This document shows, piece after piece, positions 41,201-48,135 of a DNA stretch of 54,013 nt. Source of the DNA: Deltaproteobacteria bacterium. GTDB taxonomy: Bacteria > Desulfobacterota > Binatia > Binatales > Binataceae. Position numbers and translations under genes: made by a program. Each line of letters starts with the position of its first letter. The first letter of the stretch is position 1. The stretch lies in contig JAJYRQ010000026.1 of assembly GCA_021794015.1 (NCBI GenBank), forward strand, positions 1-54,013. Reading direction: 5' to 3'. The notes under the pieces are model-generated. The model was not told the DNA's origin. It saw only the letters and a program-made list of their open reading frames with translations, and ran no database searches.

Positions 41201-42933
41201 ACCAACCGGGCTCGCAGTGGTCCGACTACGATCGCTCGCGGCTAAGCCCAGGCGGCTTGGTTGCCGCCCGGCAGCAGAAGCGGATAGCGCTCAGCCCGCA
41301 GGCGCAAGCGGCGCTCGGATGCCGGGCCGAGTCGTTGGACGGGGAAAGCCTAATCCGCGCCATTTTGTGCGCCGAGGTTGACCTGCTTTACAACGGCGGC
41401 ATCGGCACCTACGTCAAGGCCGCCAGCGAGACGCACGCCGAGGTGGCCGACCACGCCAACGACGCCTGCCGGGTCGACGCCGGTCAACTGCGCGCCCGGA
41501 TCGTCGTCGAGGGCGGCAACCTCGGCCTCACCCAGCGGGCCCGCGTCGAGTATGCGCTAGCGGGCGGCCGAATCAACACGGATGCCATCGACAACTCGGC
41601 CGGCGTCGACACCTCCGACCGCGAGGTGAACCTCAAGATACTGCTGGCACCCGCCCTGGCGCGCGGCGCCGTCACGCTCGAGGAGCGCAACCGGCTGATT
41701 GCCGAATGCGCGGCCGAGACCGCCGAGGCGGTCTTGCGCGACAATCGCGACCAGGTGGTTATGCTGAGCCTCGAGGAGGTCCGCAGCGCGGGCGCGCTCG
41801 AGGTCTTCGTCGACCACCTGCGCGAGCTGGGCCGCCGCGCGCTCTTGCGCCATTATGAGGAACCGCTGCCGCCGGCCGATCGGTTGCGCGAGCGTGCCCG
41901 GCGTCGGCCCGGGCTGACCCGCCCGGAGCTGGCGCTGGTGGCCGCCTACACCAAGATCGACCTGACAGCGCAACTGGCCGGCACGCCGCTGGTGCGCGAT
42001 CCCTACCTGGTCGACCGTTTTCTGCGCCCTTACTTCGCACAGCCGGTGGCCGGACGTTTCGCCGAGGATATCCCGCGCCATCCGCTGCGCGGCGAGCTCA
42101 CCGTCACGCTGATGGTGAACCAGTTGGTCGATCTCATGGGCTCGACCTTCATCTTCAGGCTTGGCCGCGATTACGGCGCGAACGCTGAAAATGCCGTCCG
42201 CGCCTGGCTGGTCGCCGACGGTCTGCTCGAGCTTCATCGGCGGGTCGAGGCGGTCGAGGGGGCCGGGCTGGAAATCGACGCCAAGGCGGAGATCGAAATT
42301 TTGCTCACTCTGGAAAGAGCGGCGGGTGGTCTCTGCGCCTGGACGCTGGAAAACCTGCGCCCCGCGCGCTCCCTGGCCGCGACCATCGCGGCCTTGCGCG
42401 CGCCGCTTAGGGAGCTGGCGGCGCGCTTCGAGACGATGCTCGTTGGTTCCGAATGGCGGCGTTTCGAGCAAAGCTACCGCGAGCTGCGCGCTGCGGTTCA
42501 TGAAGAGCAGCTCGCCCACGGCTTGGCCCGACTGGTAATGAGCGATCACCTGCTGACGATCATCGAGATCGCCCGATCGTTGGCGGTCGACCCGGCGGCC
42601 GTGGCCCGGGCCTACTTCGGACTGGCGGAGGCGATTGAGTTCCAGAGCATCGAGGACGCGCTCGACGCGATCGATCCGGCCGACCGCTGGTCCAGGCGCG
42701 CGGCTGCCGAGCTGCGCTCCGAGTTGCGCTCGGCGCGGGCGGCGCTCTGCCGCGCGGCACTGGCCGCCTCCGACTGCGGCGCCGCCTTGGCCGGCGGCGT
42801 GCGTGCCGGCCGTGAGCGGGCCTTCGAGGAGCTGGCCGGTTTGTTTGCCGATCTCACGCCGCGTGGCGGGATGAATCTGGCCCAGGTTCAGGTGCTGGTG
42901 CGGGCCATTGACCGGCTGGCGGGCCGCGCGTGA
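38203..42933 (+). CDS. gdh: NAD-specific glutamate dehydrogenase, large (L_180) type
   Basis: Oxidatively deaminates glutamate to 2-oxoglutarate. At 1576 residues it belongs to the very large class with long N-terminal ACT-like regulatory regions and a C-terminal extension around a central catalytic core. Core motifs are GCHLRDGPIARGGIRFSDRP near 772-791, QTVKNTIIVPVGAKGGFVIK near 808-827, YNGGIGTYVKA near 1063 and IVVEGGNLGLTQRARVEY near 1100. ATG 38203 is chosen because GGAG lies five bases upstream; the frame is open upstream to 38095. It is a single-gene unit. With glnD in the same window it belongs to nitrogen and carbon balance, but the two are 30 kb apart. Family members are allosterically regulated; no specific site is identifiable here. 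Confidence 0.95.
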   Translation: MPISQVEQDAAAVAESFAQHLFARMRPEERARLGELRRQELAARAYAFFARRTRTIEAQVTPAAQAIGSALVVETLMPDAPFIVDSLLEYFERIGATVTLLLHPIFTVVRAGDGCLVSFEPARMAEGAESLVYAELEPGDKAAALDALAAEIRATLEEVRRVALDGAAIAGRAAALGNEAALTAELAEEGEFLKWLAAGNFVFLGYRRYEVAERGGVQVLQIAPGSGLGILRGEERSRYASGVPLAVMDAGRRRLLFEGSALIGGKTRAESRVYRRRAMDDISLRRQPAAGAAVVFERFVGHLSSRAETEDAARLPFLRRKVEALLKAEGVLPGSHDYNALVAALNGLPKEELLRASDQELRLQLRLILEAAEPAAIRVRLYPDAERGNVMALVVMPRENFSSAVRRQIQQLLERKLGARLLYYHLALSEAASALLHFCLAGSMPAEPELAALQREIEEIARTWEQRLAERLAARRGEAEAHVLLQRWQTACDAAYTAATGVEQALADIERIEAMLTGEKQFEAALAAAGADNREPAEIRLYQLGEPQGLSQVMPVLHDLGLVVLSEEVHRLAPRGPAGPVVAWVQVFRVAGPGHRGLGEFAGVSMVAEALGAVRRGVAESDALHGLILTAGLSWRAAALLRTCLNAAFQMKVVPSRLVLERLLLLHPELARLLVELFTARLDPQSSAGAAEIAQLRQAYLEGLNAVDNMAEDRAARALLSLVEATVRTDYFCPPADDPGRITIKCESGRIAGLPDTAPLYEIHVNTPTMSGCHLRDGPIARGGIRFSDRPDDYRTEVLGLMKTQTVKNTIIVPVGAKGGFVIKVRDGARAERGAIEAAYRTLVEAMLAVTDNLRDGRIERPAGVKVLDQDGAYLVVAADKGTAAFSDIANEISQARGFWLGDAFASGGRHGFDHKGMGITARGAWESALWHLRRMGRDPRRGAPITMVGVGDMSGDVFGNGLLQSRNVKLIAAFDHRHIFVDPDPDPEASFVERKRLFDQPGSQWSDYDRSRLSPGGLVAARQQKRIALSPQAQAALGCRAESLDGESLIRAILCAEVDLLYNGGIGTYVKAASETHAEVADHANDACRVDAGQLRARIVVEGGNLGLTQRARVEYALAGGRINTDAIDNSAGVDTSDREVNLKILLAPALARGAVTLEERNRLIAECAAETAEAVLRDNRDQVVMLSLEEVRSAGALEVFVDHLRELGRRALLRHYEEPLPPADRLRERARRRPGLTRPELALVAAYTKIDLTAQLAGTPLVRDPYLVDRFLRPYFAQPVAGRFAEDIPRHPLRGELTVTLMVNQLVDLMGSTFIFRLGRDYGANAENAVRAWLVADGLLELHRRVEAVEGAGLEIDAKAEIEILLTLERAAGGLCAWTLENLRPARSLAATIAALRAPLRELAARFETMLVGSEWRRFEQSYRELRAAVHEEQLAHGLARLVMSDHLLTIIEIARSLAVDPAAVARAYFGLAEAIEFQSIEDALDAIDPADRWSRRAAAELRSELRSARAALCRAALAASDCGAALAGGVRAGRERAFEELAGLFADLTPRGGMNLAQVQVLVRAIDRLAGRA

Positions 42934-43048
42934 GACCGCGGCCGGTTGCGTTGAGCGGAGTTGGCGTCCTAGCCGCGCCTTTGCGGCGCGCGCTTTGGTC
43001 TTGGAGCGCCGGGGCGGGGATGCGGCTGCTGGTCGCGCGCGCCTCAGC

Positions 43049-43951
43049 TCAGGTTGCCTGACGGGAGAGCGAGGCCGTGGCGGTTATTGCGGCCACCGCA
43101 GAGGCGCCGGCGCGCTGCGCCAGCGCCAGGTCTTCGTAGAGCCGCAACCCGGCCGCCAGCACAAAAACCATCGTCGCGTAAAGCACGGAGACCGCCAGCA
43201 AATCAACCACCAGCACCGCCGCCCAGAGCAGACCCGTGACCAGGCCGACCCCGCCCAGCACCAGGCTCACCGCGAAGAAAACTCCTCCCGCCCAGGAGTT
43301 GAAGCCCGAGGAAACGGCGAAAAATACCACGATTCGCACCGCCACCTTCAGGAACAAGCCCCTGAGCAGTTGGCGGCTGTGCAGCAGCGCCTCCCAGCCC
43401 CGCCGCTCGTCGCAAATAAGCGCGTACTGCGCGAAGTAAAGCCAGACGTAGGCAAGCAGCCCAGGCACCACCAGCAGAATGAAGCCGATTAGCGTGGCCA
43501 GCCACTGCAGTACCACGACCCAGGCAAAAGCTTTGGCAAGCTGTCCCGACCGCCGATAGACCGCGGCCAGTTCGCCGAGCAGACTGCCCGCGCGTTTTCC
43601 CCCGCGAATCCGCTGCAACGCGCACAACCCCACCAGGTTCACCGCGAGCGTTACCGCCGCGCCCAGCAGATGCAGCACCACGACGGACCAATGCGGAAAG
43701 GGCCGCGGTGCCGCGCGCAACGCGGCGCTCGGCCAGGCTCCCCACGACGATGCGCCGGCAACGCTGTGGAGGCCGGGTCTGAAGGTGTGTACGACCTCGT
43801 ACTGAAGATTGACGGCGTCGGGAAGCAGGCAAACGCCGGCCGCGATCACCAGCGGGGCGATTGCCAGGGCGAGCCTGAGCCAGTTGCCGCGCAGATCGTT
43901 GACCGCGTTGGCCAGGTAAATGAAGCTGCTCCGAAGCCGTGTTTCCTCCAT
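43049..43951 (-). CDS. Polytopic membrane protein, hypothetical
   Basis: A 300-residue integral membrane protein with about six hydrophobic segments (ALAIAPLVIAAGVCLLP, VVVLHLLGAAVTLAVNLVGL, GFILLVVPGLLAYVWLYFAQ, VRIVVFFAVSS, FFAVSLVLGGVGLVTGLLW, AAVLVVDLLAVSVLYATMVF). The pattern, with LIGFILLVVPGLLAYVWLYFA, recalls DUF975-like or stress-type multi-TM proteins. The start is ATG 43951 (MEETRLRSSFIYL); the frame extends to 43972. Its N-terminal coding region has a decayed second copy at 45036-45233. Function is unknown. The gap to gdh (convergent) is 115 bases. Confidence 0.7.
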   Translation of the reverse strand: MEETRLRSSFIYLANAVNDLRGNWLRLALAIAPLVIAAGVCLLPDAVNLQYEVVHTFRPGLHSVAGASSWGAWPSAALRAAPRPFPHWSVVVLHLLGAAVTLAVNLVGLCALQRIRGGKRAGSLLGELAAVYRRSGQLAKAFAWVVVLQWLATLIGFILLVVPGLLAYVWLYFAQYALICDERRGWEALLHSRQLLRGLFLKVAVRIVVFFAVSSGFNSWAGGVFFAVSLVLGGVGLVTGLLWAAVLVVDLLAVSVLYATMVFVLAAGLRLYEDLALAQRAGASAVAAITATASLSRQAT

Positions 43952-44179
43952 GGTCCCAGACGAGGTTGGCACCGCCGGCGCGCCAACTCAAGCCGCCGCC
44001 CTCGCTGCGCGCCGCCCGCCGGTAGGATCGAAGCAGCTTGCGAAAATCCGGTCTTGAAGCCGGCTGCACACCGGCGGCTTGAAAAGCCTGACCGCCTTAT
44101 CGACTTGACAGGGAACCTGGAAGTGTTGGGCCCACGGCAGCCGAGGGGAAGAAGCTGTTGTCCAAGCAGCCGGAGCTTG

Positions 44180-44227
44180 CCTCACCTCTCCCGGCCGGGA
44201 GAGGTCGGCGCGAAGCGCCGGGTGAGG
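44180..44227. repeat. REP-like cloverleaf palindrome
   Basis: An outer stem CCTCACC/GGTGAGG (44180-44186 with 44221-44227) encloses two further hairpins: CTCTCCCGGCCGGGAGAG, a perfect 18-base palindrome at 44186-44203, and GGCGC-GAA-GCGCC at 44207-44219. Extragenic cloverleaves of the CCTCACC-CTCTCCC-GGTGAGG type occur as dispersed repeats in several GC-rich bacteria, sometimes spread by RAYT-type transposases. Only one copy was found here by eye, and no transposase of that type is nearby. Confidence 0.65.
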
Positions 44228-44323
44228 GACTACTATGGCGGATTTTCTCGCCGCTGAGGCGCAGCGTTCGCCCCTTGCCCGCGGCCGCGCGCGACAGTTG
44301 CGCCGCCTGAGCGGCGACCCCAG

Positions 44324-44339
44324 CGAGGTTGGCACCGCC
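44324..44339. repeat. Direct repeat of the membrane-gene upstream sequence
   Basis: CGAGGTTGGCACCGCC here is identical to 43961-43976, just upstream of the membrane gene, and similarity continues for several more bases (GCGCG). Together with the decayed copy at 45036-45233 it suggests that parts of the membrane-gene 5' region were duplicated around the nuclease remnant. Confidence 0.5.
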
Positions 44340-45003
44340 CGCGCGACATCACAATGGCGGCTTGGGACAAGCAAACGTCTGCTACCTCCTGGAGGGCAAG
44401 GGGAAGCCGAAAAGTGCCCAGTGGATAAAGGAAGCACTGGACTACGTGGCGCGATACAAGCCGGAGGAAACCTCCGGGGACCGCGCGGAAGAAGGGGCGG
44501 ACGCGGCAGGCAGGGCAGAAAGTGTTGAGGGTGACCCGGATAGCAGGGATGCGCAGCGATGTCCGGTTCCGGTTCAATCTAAGGAGGCGCCGCCGGGCAA
44601 CCTCGGGGAGGACTATAGCTTCCGAACGAAAAGCGAGATATGAGTCGCAAAAAAGAAGGAAGCCAGGCTGGTCAGGAACGATCTCCAATGGCTCCGGAGG
44701 AAGGGACGGCAACTTCAAGTGGTCTTATTTGGCAAGCTATACTGCGACGGCTACGAGGCGGAGCGCCGCAACCTGATTGAGGCGAAGAGTTGCGCAAGCC
44801 GGGAGTCGCTAAGGATGGCCGTGGGGCAGCTCTTGGATTACGCCTATCGAGGCAAGCAAGAATTGGGCGAATTGAACAAGGCCGTTCTACTGCCCGAGGC
44901 GCCCTCACAGGAGGACGTGAATTGGTTAAAGTCGCTGGACATCGCCGTCATCTGGCCAAAAGGCGAGGCATTCGTCGATACCGCTGGCGGGCAGTTCACG
45001 TAG
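44329..45003 (+). pseudogene. PD-(D/E)XK nuclease-like protein interrupted by TGA
   Basis: A single plus-strand frame broken by TGA at 44641-44643. The first part contains NVCYLLEGKGKPKSAQWIKE and ALDYVARYKPEE. The second reads KKKEARLVRNDLQWLRRKG, then GKLYCDGYEAERRNLIEAKS, then RESLRMAVGQLLDYAYRG and AVLLPEAPSQED, ending AFVDTAGGQFT. The Asp in YCDGY plus IEAK is a PD-(D/E)XK-type catalytic pattern, and the RMAVGQLLDY helix is typical of a restriction-like nuclease C-terminal domain known from proteins of unknown role. A CGA to TGA change between SEI and VAKK would explain the stop. The N-terminal start is unclear (only TTG at 44329). The right half alone could be expressed from GTG 44719 but would lack part of the fold. 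Confidence 0.6.
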
Positions 45004-45035
45004 CCTGAATCAACAGGTGGTAGCCCTGGGACGGC

Positions 45036-45233
45036 CCCTCGGCGAAGCTGTGCAGTTCGGGCCTGAAGGTCTGCATGACCCCTGGTACTGGAGGCTAATT
45101 GCTCCGGCAGGAGGCAGGGTGCGGGGACGTCGCAAGCGGAGCCAACGGCCGGCATAAGGCAAAGCCGGTTGCCACTCACATCATTGACCACGTTGGCCGG
45201 ATCAATGAAGCTGTTCTTGCGAGGCGTTTCCTC
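45036..45233 (-). pseudogene. Decayed duplicate of the 5' part of the 43049-43951 membrane gene
   Basis: Translating the minus strand from 45233 gives EETPRKNSFIDPANVVNDV, which aligns to EETRLRSSFIYLANAVNDL at the start of the membrane protein (11 of 19 identical by my count). DNA similarity continues downstream (GTTGGCC, AATGAAGCTG, TTTCCTC and the GGGTCTGAAGGT/GGGCCTGAAGGT segment). The copy is truncated after about 65 codons and the hydrophobic segments are lost. The flanking 45234-45394 resembles the upstream region of the intact gene for a few dozen bases and then shows nothing. Confidence 0.6.
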
Positions 45234-45394
45234 GGCGGCCTCCAGCGGGGTTGGCTGCGGTTGAACGGCTAGCCAAGCCGGCGGGATGGACGGGGTTCAG
45301 AGTCGAGTTCGCCGAAACCGGGGGCGCAAGGCCGCGAAGGATGCCATTGCCCCGGCGCAGGTGGCTTTTCAGCTTTGCTCCGGAGCTTTCGAGC

Positions 45395-45643
45395 ATGACC
45401 CCTGAGCGACAAAGGCAAATCGAGAACGAAGACCGGATGATTCGGCGGCTGCGCTTCCTGGTCGATCTTACCTTTGCCACGATCGCCCAGGATGACACGC
45501 TCAGTCTGGATGAAGCTTGGGACCACGTGCGGGCGCTCAAGGCGGCGGCGCTGGCGATGTTTCCGGGCAAGGAACAGACGTTTGATCTTATCTACATGCC
45601 GCGTTTTTCCCGGCTTCTGGCTGAGAAGTTTGTGGCGAACTAA
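45395..45643 (+). CDS. Small alpha-helical hypothetical protein
   Basis: An 82-residue protein from ATG 45395 with GGAG nine bases upstream. It is predicted to be all-helical: PERQRQIENEDRMIRRLRFL, VDLTFATIAQDDTLSLDEA, then HVRALKAAALAMFPGKEQTF and MPRFSRLLAEKF. Composition is typical of a real gene. The family is not recognised. It lies 47 bases before nagA on the same strand and may head that transcript. Confidence 0.6.
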   Translation: MTPERQRQIENEDRMIRRLRFLVDLTFATIAQDDTLSLDEAWDHVRALKAAALAMFPGKEQTFDLIYMPRFSRLLAEKFVAN

Positions 45644-45690
45644 GCCGCCGACTGCCGCGCGGCAACTTGGGCGCCACTGGTAGGGGCGGC

Positions 45691-46860
45691 GTGCCCAGAC
45701 TGAGCGGAACTATCGCGCTGCCCGACGGTTCCACCGTGCGCGGCCGGCTCGCTTTCGACGCGACGATCTCCGCGGTCGAGCGCGCGCCGTCTCGCTCGGG
45801 CGACTACGTGGTTCCCGGCTTCATCGACCTGCAGGTCAATTTCCCGCAGGAGCTGGCAAGCCAGCGCGTCTCGGCGGTCGAGCTTGTTTGGCTGGCCGGC
45901 GAGCTCGCCCGTGAAGGGGTGACCGGCTTTCTCGCCACCGCGATAACCCAGCCGCTTGAACGGCTCGAGCGCATACATGGAATCGTGGCCGAGGTGATGG
46001 ACCGGGACCGGGAAGCCGGCGATGCCGATGCCGGCAGGGCGGATGCCGGGCTGCTTGGCCTTCACCTGGAGGGACCGTTTATTGCGCGGGAGCGTCTGGG
46101 CGCCCATCCGCCGTTCAACCAGAAGCCCCGAGGCCGGGCGTTTAAGCGGATACTGGCGATGGATCGAGTCCGCCTGGTGACGCTGGCGCCCGAGCTGCCT
46201 GGCGCGCTGGCGGCAGTGCGGCGGCTGGCTCGGCGAGGCATCGCGGTTTCGCTCGGCCACAGCAGCGCCACCTTGGAGCAGGCGTGCGCAGCGGTTGCCG
46301 CCGGCGGCCGGATGTTTACGCACCTGTTCAACGCGATGGCGCCGATTCACCACCGCGCGCCGGGGCTAGCCTTGGCGGGGTTGCTGGCGGCACCGGCGTA
46401 TGCCGCGGTGATTCCCGACGGCGTTCACCTGCATCCGGCTATTCTGCGCCTGGTCTACCGATGCCGCGGGGCGCGGGCGATGCTGCTTACTACCGACCGG
46501 GTCGGCTTGCTGGCGCCGGCCGGCATCCGGGGCGTACCGCGCTCGGCAGCGTCCTCATGGCGGCCGCGCCGTGTGTTGAGCGCGCGGCTCGGCAAGGCCG
46601 CGGCTTTACGACCAACAGCGCCGCGCAAGGTTGCCTTGGCCGGCAGTACCGTAACGATGCTCGATGGTTTTAAGATGATGGTTGAAAAAGTGGGCGCAAC
46701 CGTTGCCGAGGCGGCCTTGATGGCCGCAACCAACCCGGCTGCGATACTGAATCTCGCCGACCGCGGGGCGATCCGGCCCGGCGCGCGCGCCGACTTCGTG
46801 CTGCTGAGCCATGACTTGAAACTCAAGGCGGTGTTTGTCGGCGGACGCGAGGTCGGCTAA
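45691..46860 (+). CDS. nagA: N-acetylglucosamine-6-phosphate deacetylase
   Basis: Removes acetate from GlcNAc-6-P in amino-sugar and wall recycling. It is an amidohydrolase of 389 residues from a GTG at 45691 (a TTG at 45667 would add 8). Metal ligands are seen as Glu127 (LHLEGPF), His190 (SLGHSSA) and His211 (THLFNAMAP); the substrate loop is IPDGVHLHP and the catalytic Asp269 is in LLTTDRVGLLAPAG. Two stretches depart from the family: the glycines usually after DLQVN are replaced by FPQEL, and residues about 278-315 (VPRSAASSWRPRRVLS) lack the normal strand pattern, as if two compensating frame changes had occurred. Conserved sequence resumes at LAGSTVTMLDGF. It is followed after 48 bases by the binding-protein gene and then anmK. 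Confidence 0.88.
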   Translation: MPRLSGTIALPDGSTVRGRLAFDATISAVERAPSRSGDYVVPGFIDLQVNFPQELASQRVSAVELVWLAGELAREGVTGFLATAITQPLERLERIHGIVAEVMDRDREAGDADAGRADAGLLGLHLEGPFIARERLGAHPPFNQKPRGRAFKRILAMDRVRLVTLAPELPGALAAVRRLARRGIAVSLGHSSATLEQACAAVAAGGRMFTHLFNAMAPIHHRAPGLALAGLLAAPAYAAVIPDGVHLHPAILRLVYRCRGARAMLLTTDRVGLLAPAGIRGVPRSAASSWRPRRVLSARLGKAAALRPTAPRKVALAGSTVTMLDGFKMMVEKVGATVAEAALMAATNPAAILNLADRGAIRPGARADFVLLSHDLKLKAVFVGGREVG

Positions 46861-46908
46861 GAGGCGTGCTATCGGCCTGCCCTCGGCCGCAAGACACGTA
46901 GCCGCTCA

Positions 46909-48135
46909 GTGGTAACGCCCGCATTAGCCCTGGGCCTTTCGCTTTCGCTGACCGGCCGCTACGCCGCGATGGGCCGCCAGGCGCTTGCCGGCCTGCGCGT
47001 GGCGGTGGAAGAGGTCAACGCCGCCGCCGGCGTCAAACTTGGCGCGTTGCGCCGAAGGCTTTGTCTGGAATGCCGGGACGACGGCAGCGAGGCGGCCCGG
47101 TGCGCCGATATCTACCGGTGGTTTTGCGCCGAGCGGCGTCCCGAGCTGCTGCTCGGGCCTTACTCGAGTGGACTTACGCGCCGGGCGGCGCAAGCAACCG
47201 AAGCCGCCGGGCGGCTGATGATTAACCACGCAGGCGCTGACGACGCGATTCACAGCGCGGGCCGGCGGCTGGTGGTTGGCGTGCTAAGCCCGGCCAGCAG
47301 CTACTTCACCGAGCTGGCGGGAGTGCTCGGCCGGCTTAGGTGGCTAAGAAAACGCGTCGCGCTACTGTGCGCTCCTGCGGGCTTTTCCCGCGCCGTCGGC
47401 CAGGGCGCCGTTCAAGCGCTCAGCATCCAAAGAGGGCCCTTGGGCAAGCTCTGGCCGTCGCTGGCTCTCTACCGGCTGTCGATGCCGGCGGAGCACCCTG
47501 AAGCCCTTGTGCCAACGCTGCGGCGGCTGCGCTGTACGGTCGTGGTCAGCGCCGGCACGTTCGAGGGCGACGTTGCCTTGGCGCGAGCGGTGGTCGAGGC
47601 TGGTCTTGCGGTATCGACGCTTGCCTGCGTGGCGGCAGGTGTCACGCGCTTTAAGGAAATCCTGGGTGAGGCCTGCGAAGGCATTGTCGGCCCGAGCCAG
47701 TGGGAGGAGTCGCTCGAGGTCGTTCCCGCGCTCGGGCTTGCGCCGGCCGAGTTTGTCCGCCGGCTGCGCGCAACCGCGCCGGAGACGGGCTGCGACTATC
47801 CCGCCGCGCAAGCCTACGCCGCCGCCAGGCTTGCCGTTGCCGCCGTCGAAGGCGCCGCGCACCTGGGCCAGGCGGAGCTGCGCTGCGCCTTCAACTCGCT
47901 GCAGACTACCACCCTGTTTGGCGAATTCGCGATCGATCGGGAAAGCGGTATCCAGATCGCGCATCGCATGCTCCTGGTACAGTGGCATCGAGGCGAGAAG
48001 GTAATCATTGCCCCGCAGCACAAGGCCGAGATTCAGGCGCTCCAGTTGCCGGCCGGATGGCGCCTTATCCTGGGCGGCCTTGGGCAGCTAGGCTGGCGCC
48101 GAGGGCGGGGAACGGACCCCGATGAGCAGGATTAG
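46909..48135 (+). CDS. Periplasmic-binding-fold protein without signal peptide (Peripla_BP_6/AmiC-like)
   Basis: A 408-residue type-I binding-protein fold related to LivJ/LivK and the cytosolic sensor AmiC. Characteristic pieces are LGLSLSLTGRYAAMGRQAL at the very N-terminus, VEEVNAAAGV, ELLLGPYSSGLTRRA and AAQAYAAARLAVAAVEGA. The GTG start at 46909 puts the fold at residue 5, and the frame upstream holds no other start back to the nagA stop, so no export signal exists. No ABC permease genes are near. Sandwiched between nagA and anmK with a 14-base overlap onto anmK, it may be a cytosolic sensor of a wall-sugar or related ligand, but that is inference. A C-terminal extension (LGWRRGRGTD) is unremarkable. 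Confidence 0.8.
   Translation: MVTPALALGLSLSLTGRYAAMGRQALAGLRVAVEEVNAAAGVKLGALRRRLCLECRDDGSEAARCADIYRWFCAERRPELLLGPYSSGLTRRAAQATEAAGRLMINHAGADDAIHSAGRRLVVGVLSPASSYFTELAGVLGRLRWLRKRVALLCAPAGFSRAVGQGAVQALSIQRGPLGKLWPSLALYRLSMPAEHPEALVPTLRRLRCTVVVSAGTFEGDVALARAVVEAGLAVSTLACVAAGVTRFKEILGEACEGIVGPSQWEESLEVVPALGLAPAEFVRRLRATAPETGCDYPAAQAYAAARLAVAAVEGAAHLGQAELRCAFNSLQTTTLFGEFAIDRESGIQIAHRMLLVQWHRGEKVIIAPQHKAEIQALQLPAGWRLILGGLGQLGWRRGRGTDPDEQD

Noticed and set aside
40102..41205. A 367-codon minus-strand frame opposite gdh
   Set aside because: It is opposite the most conserved catalytic core of glutamate dehydrogenase and has no motif or start signal of its own.
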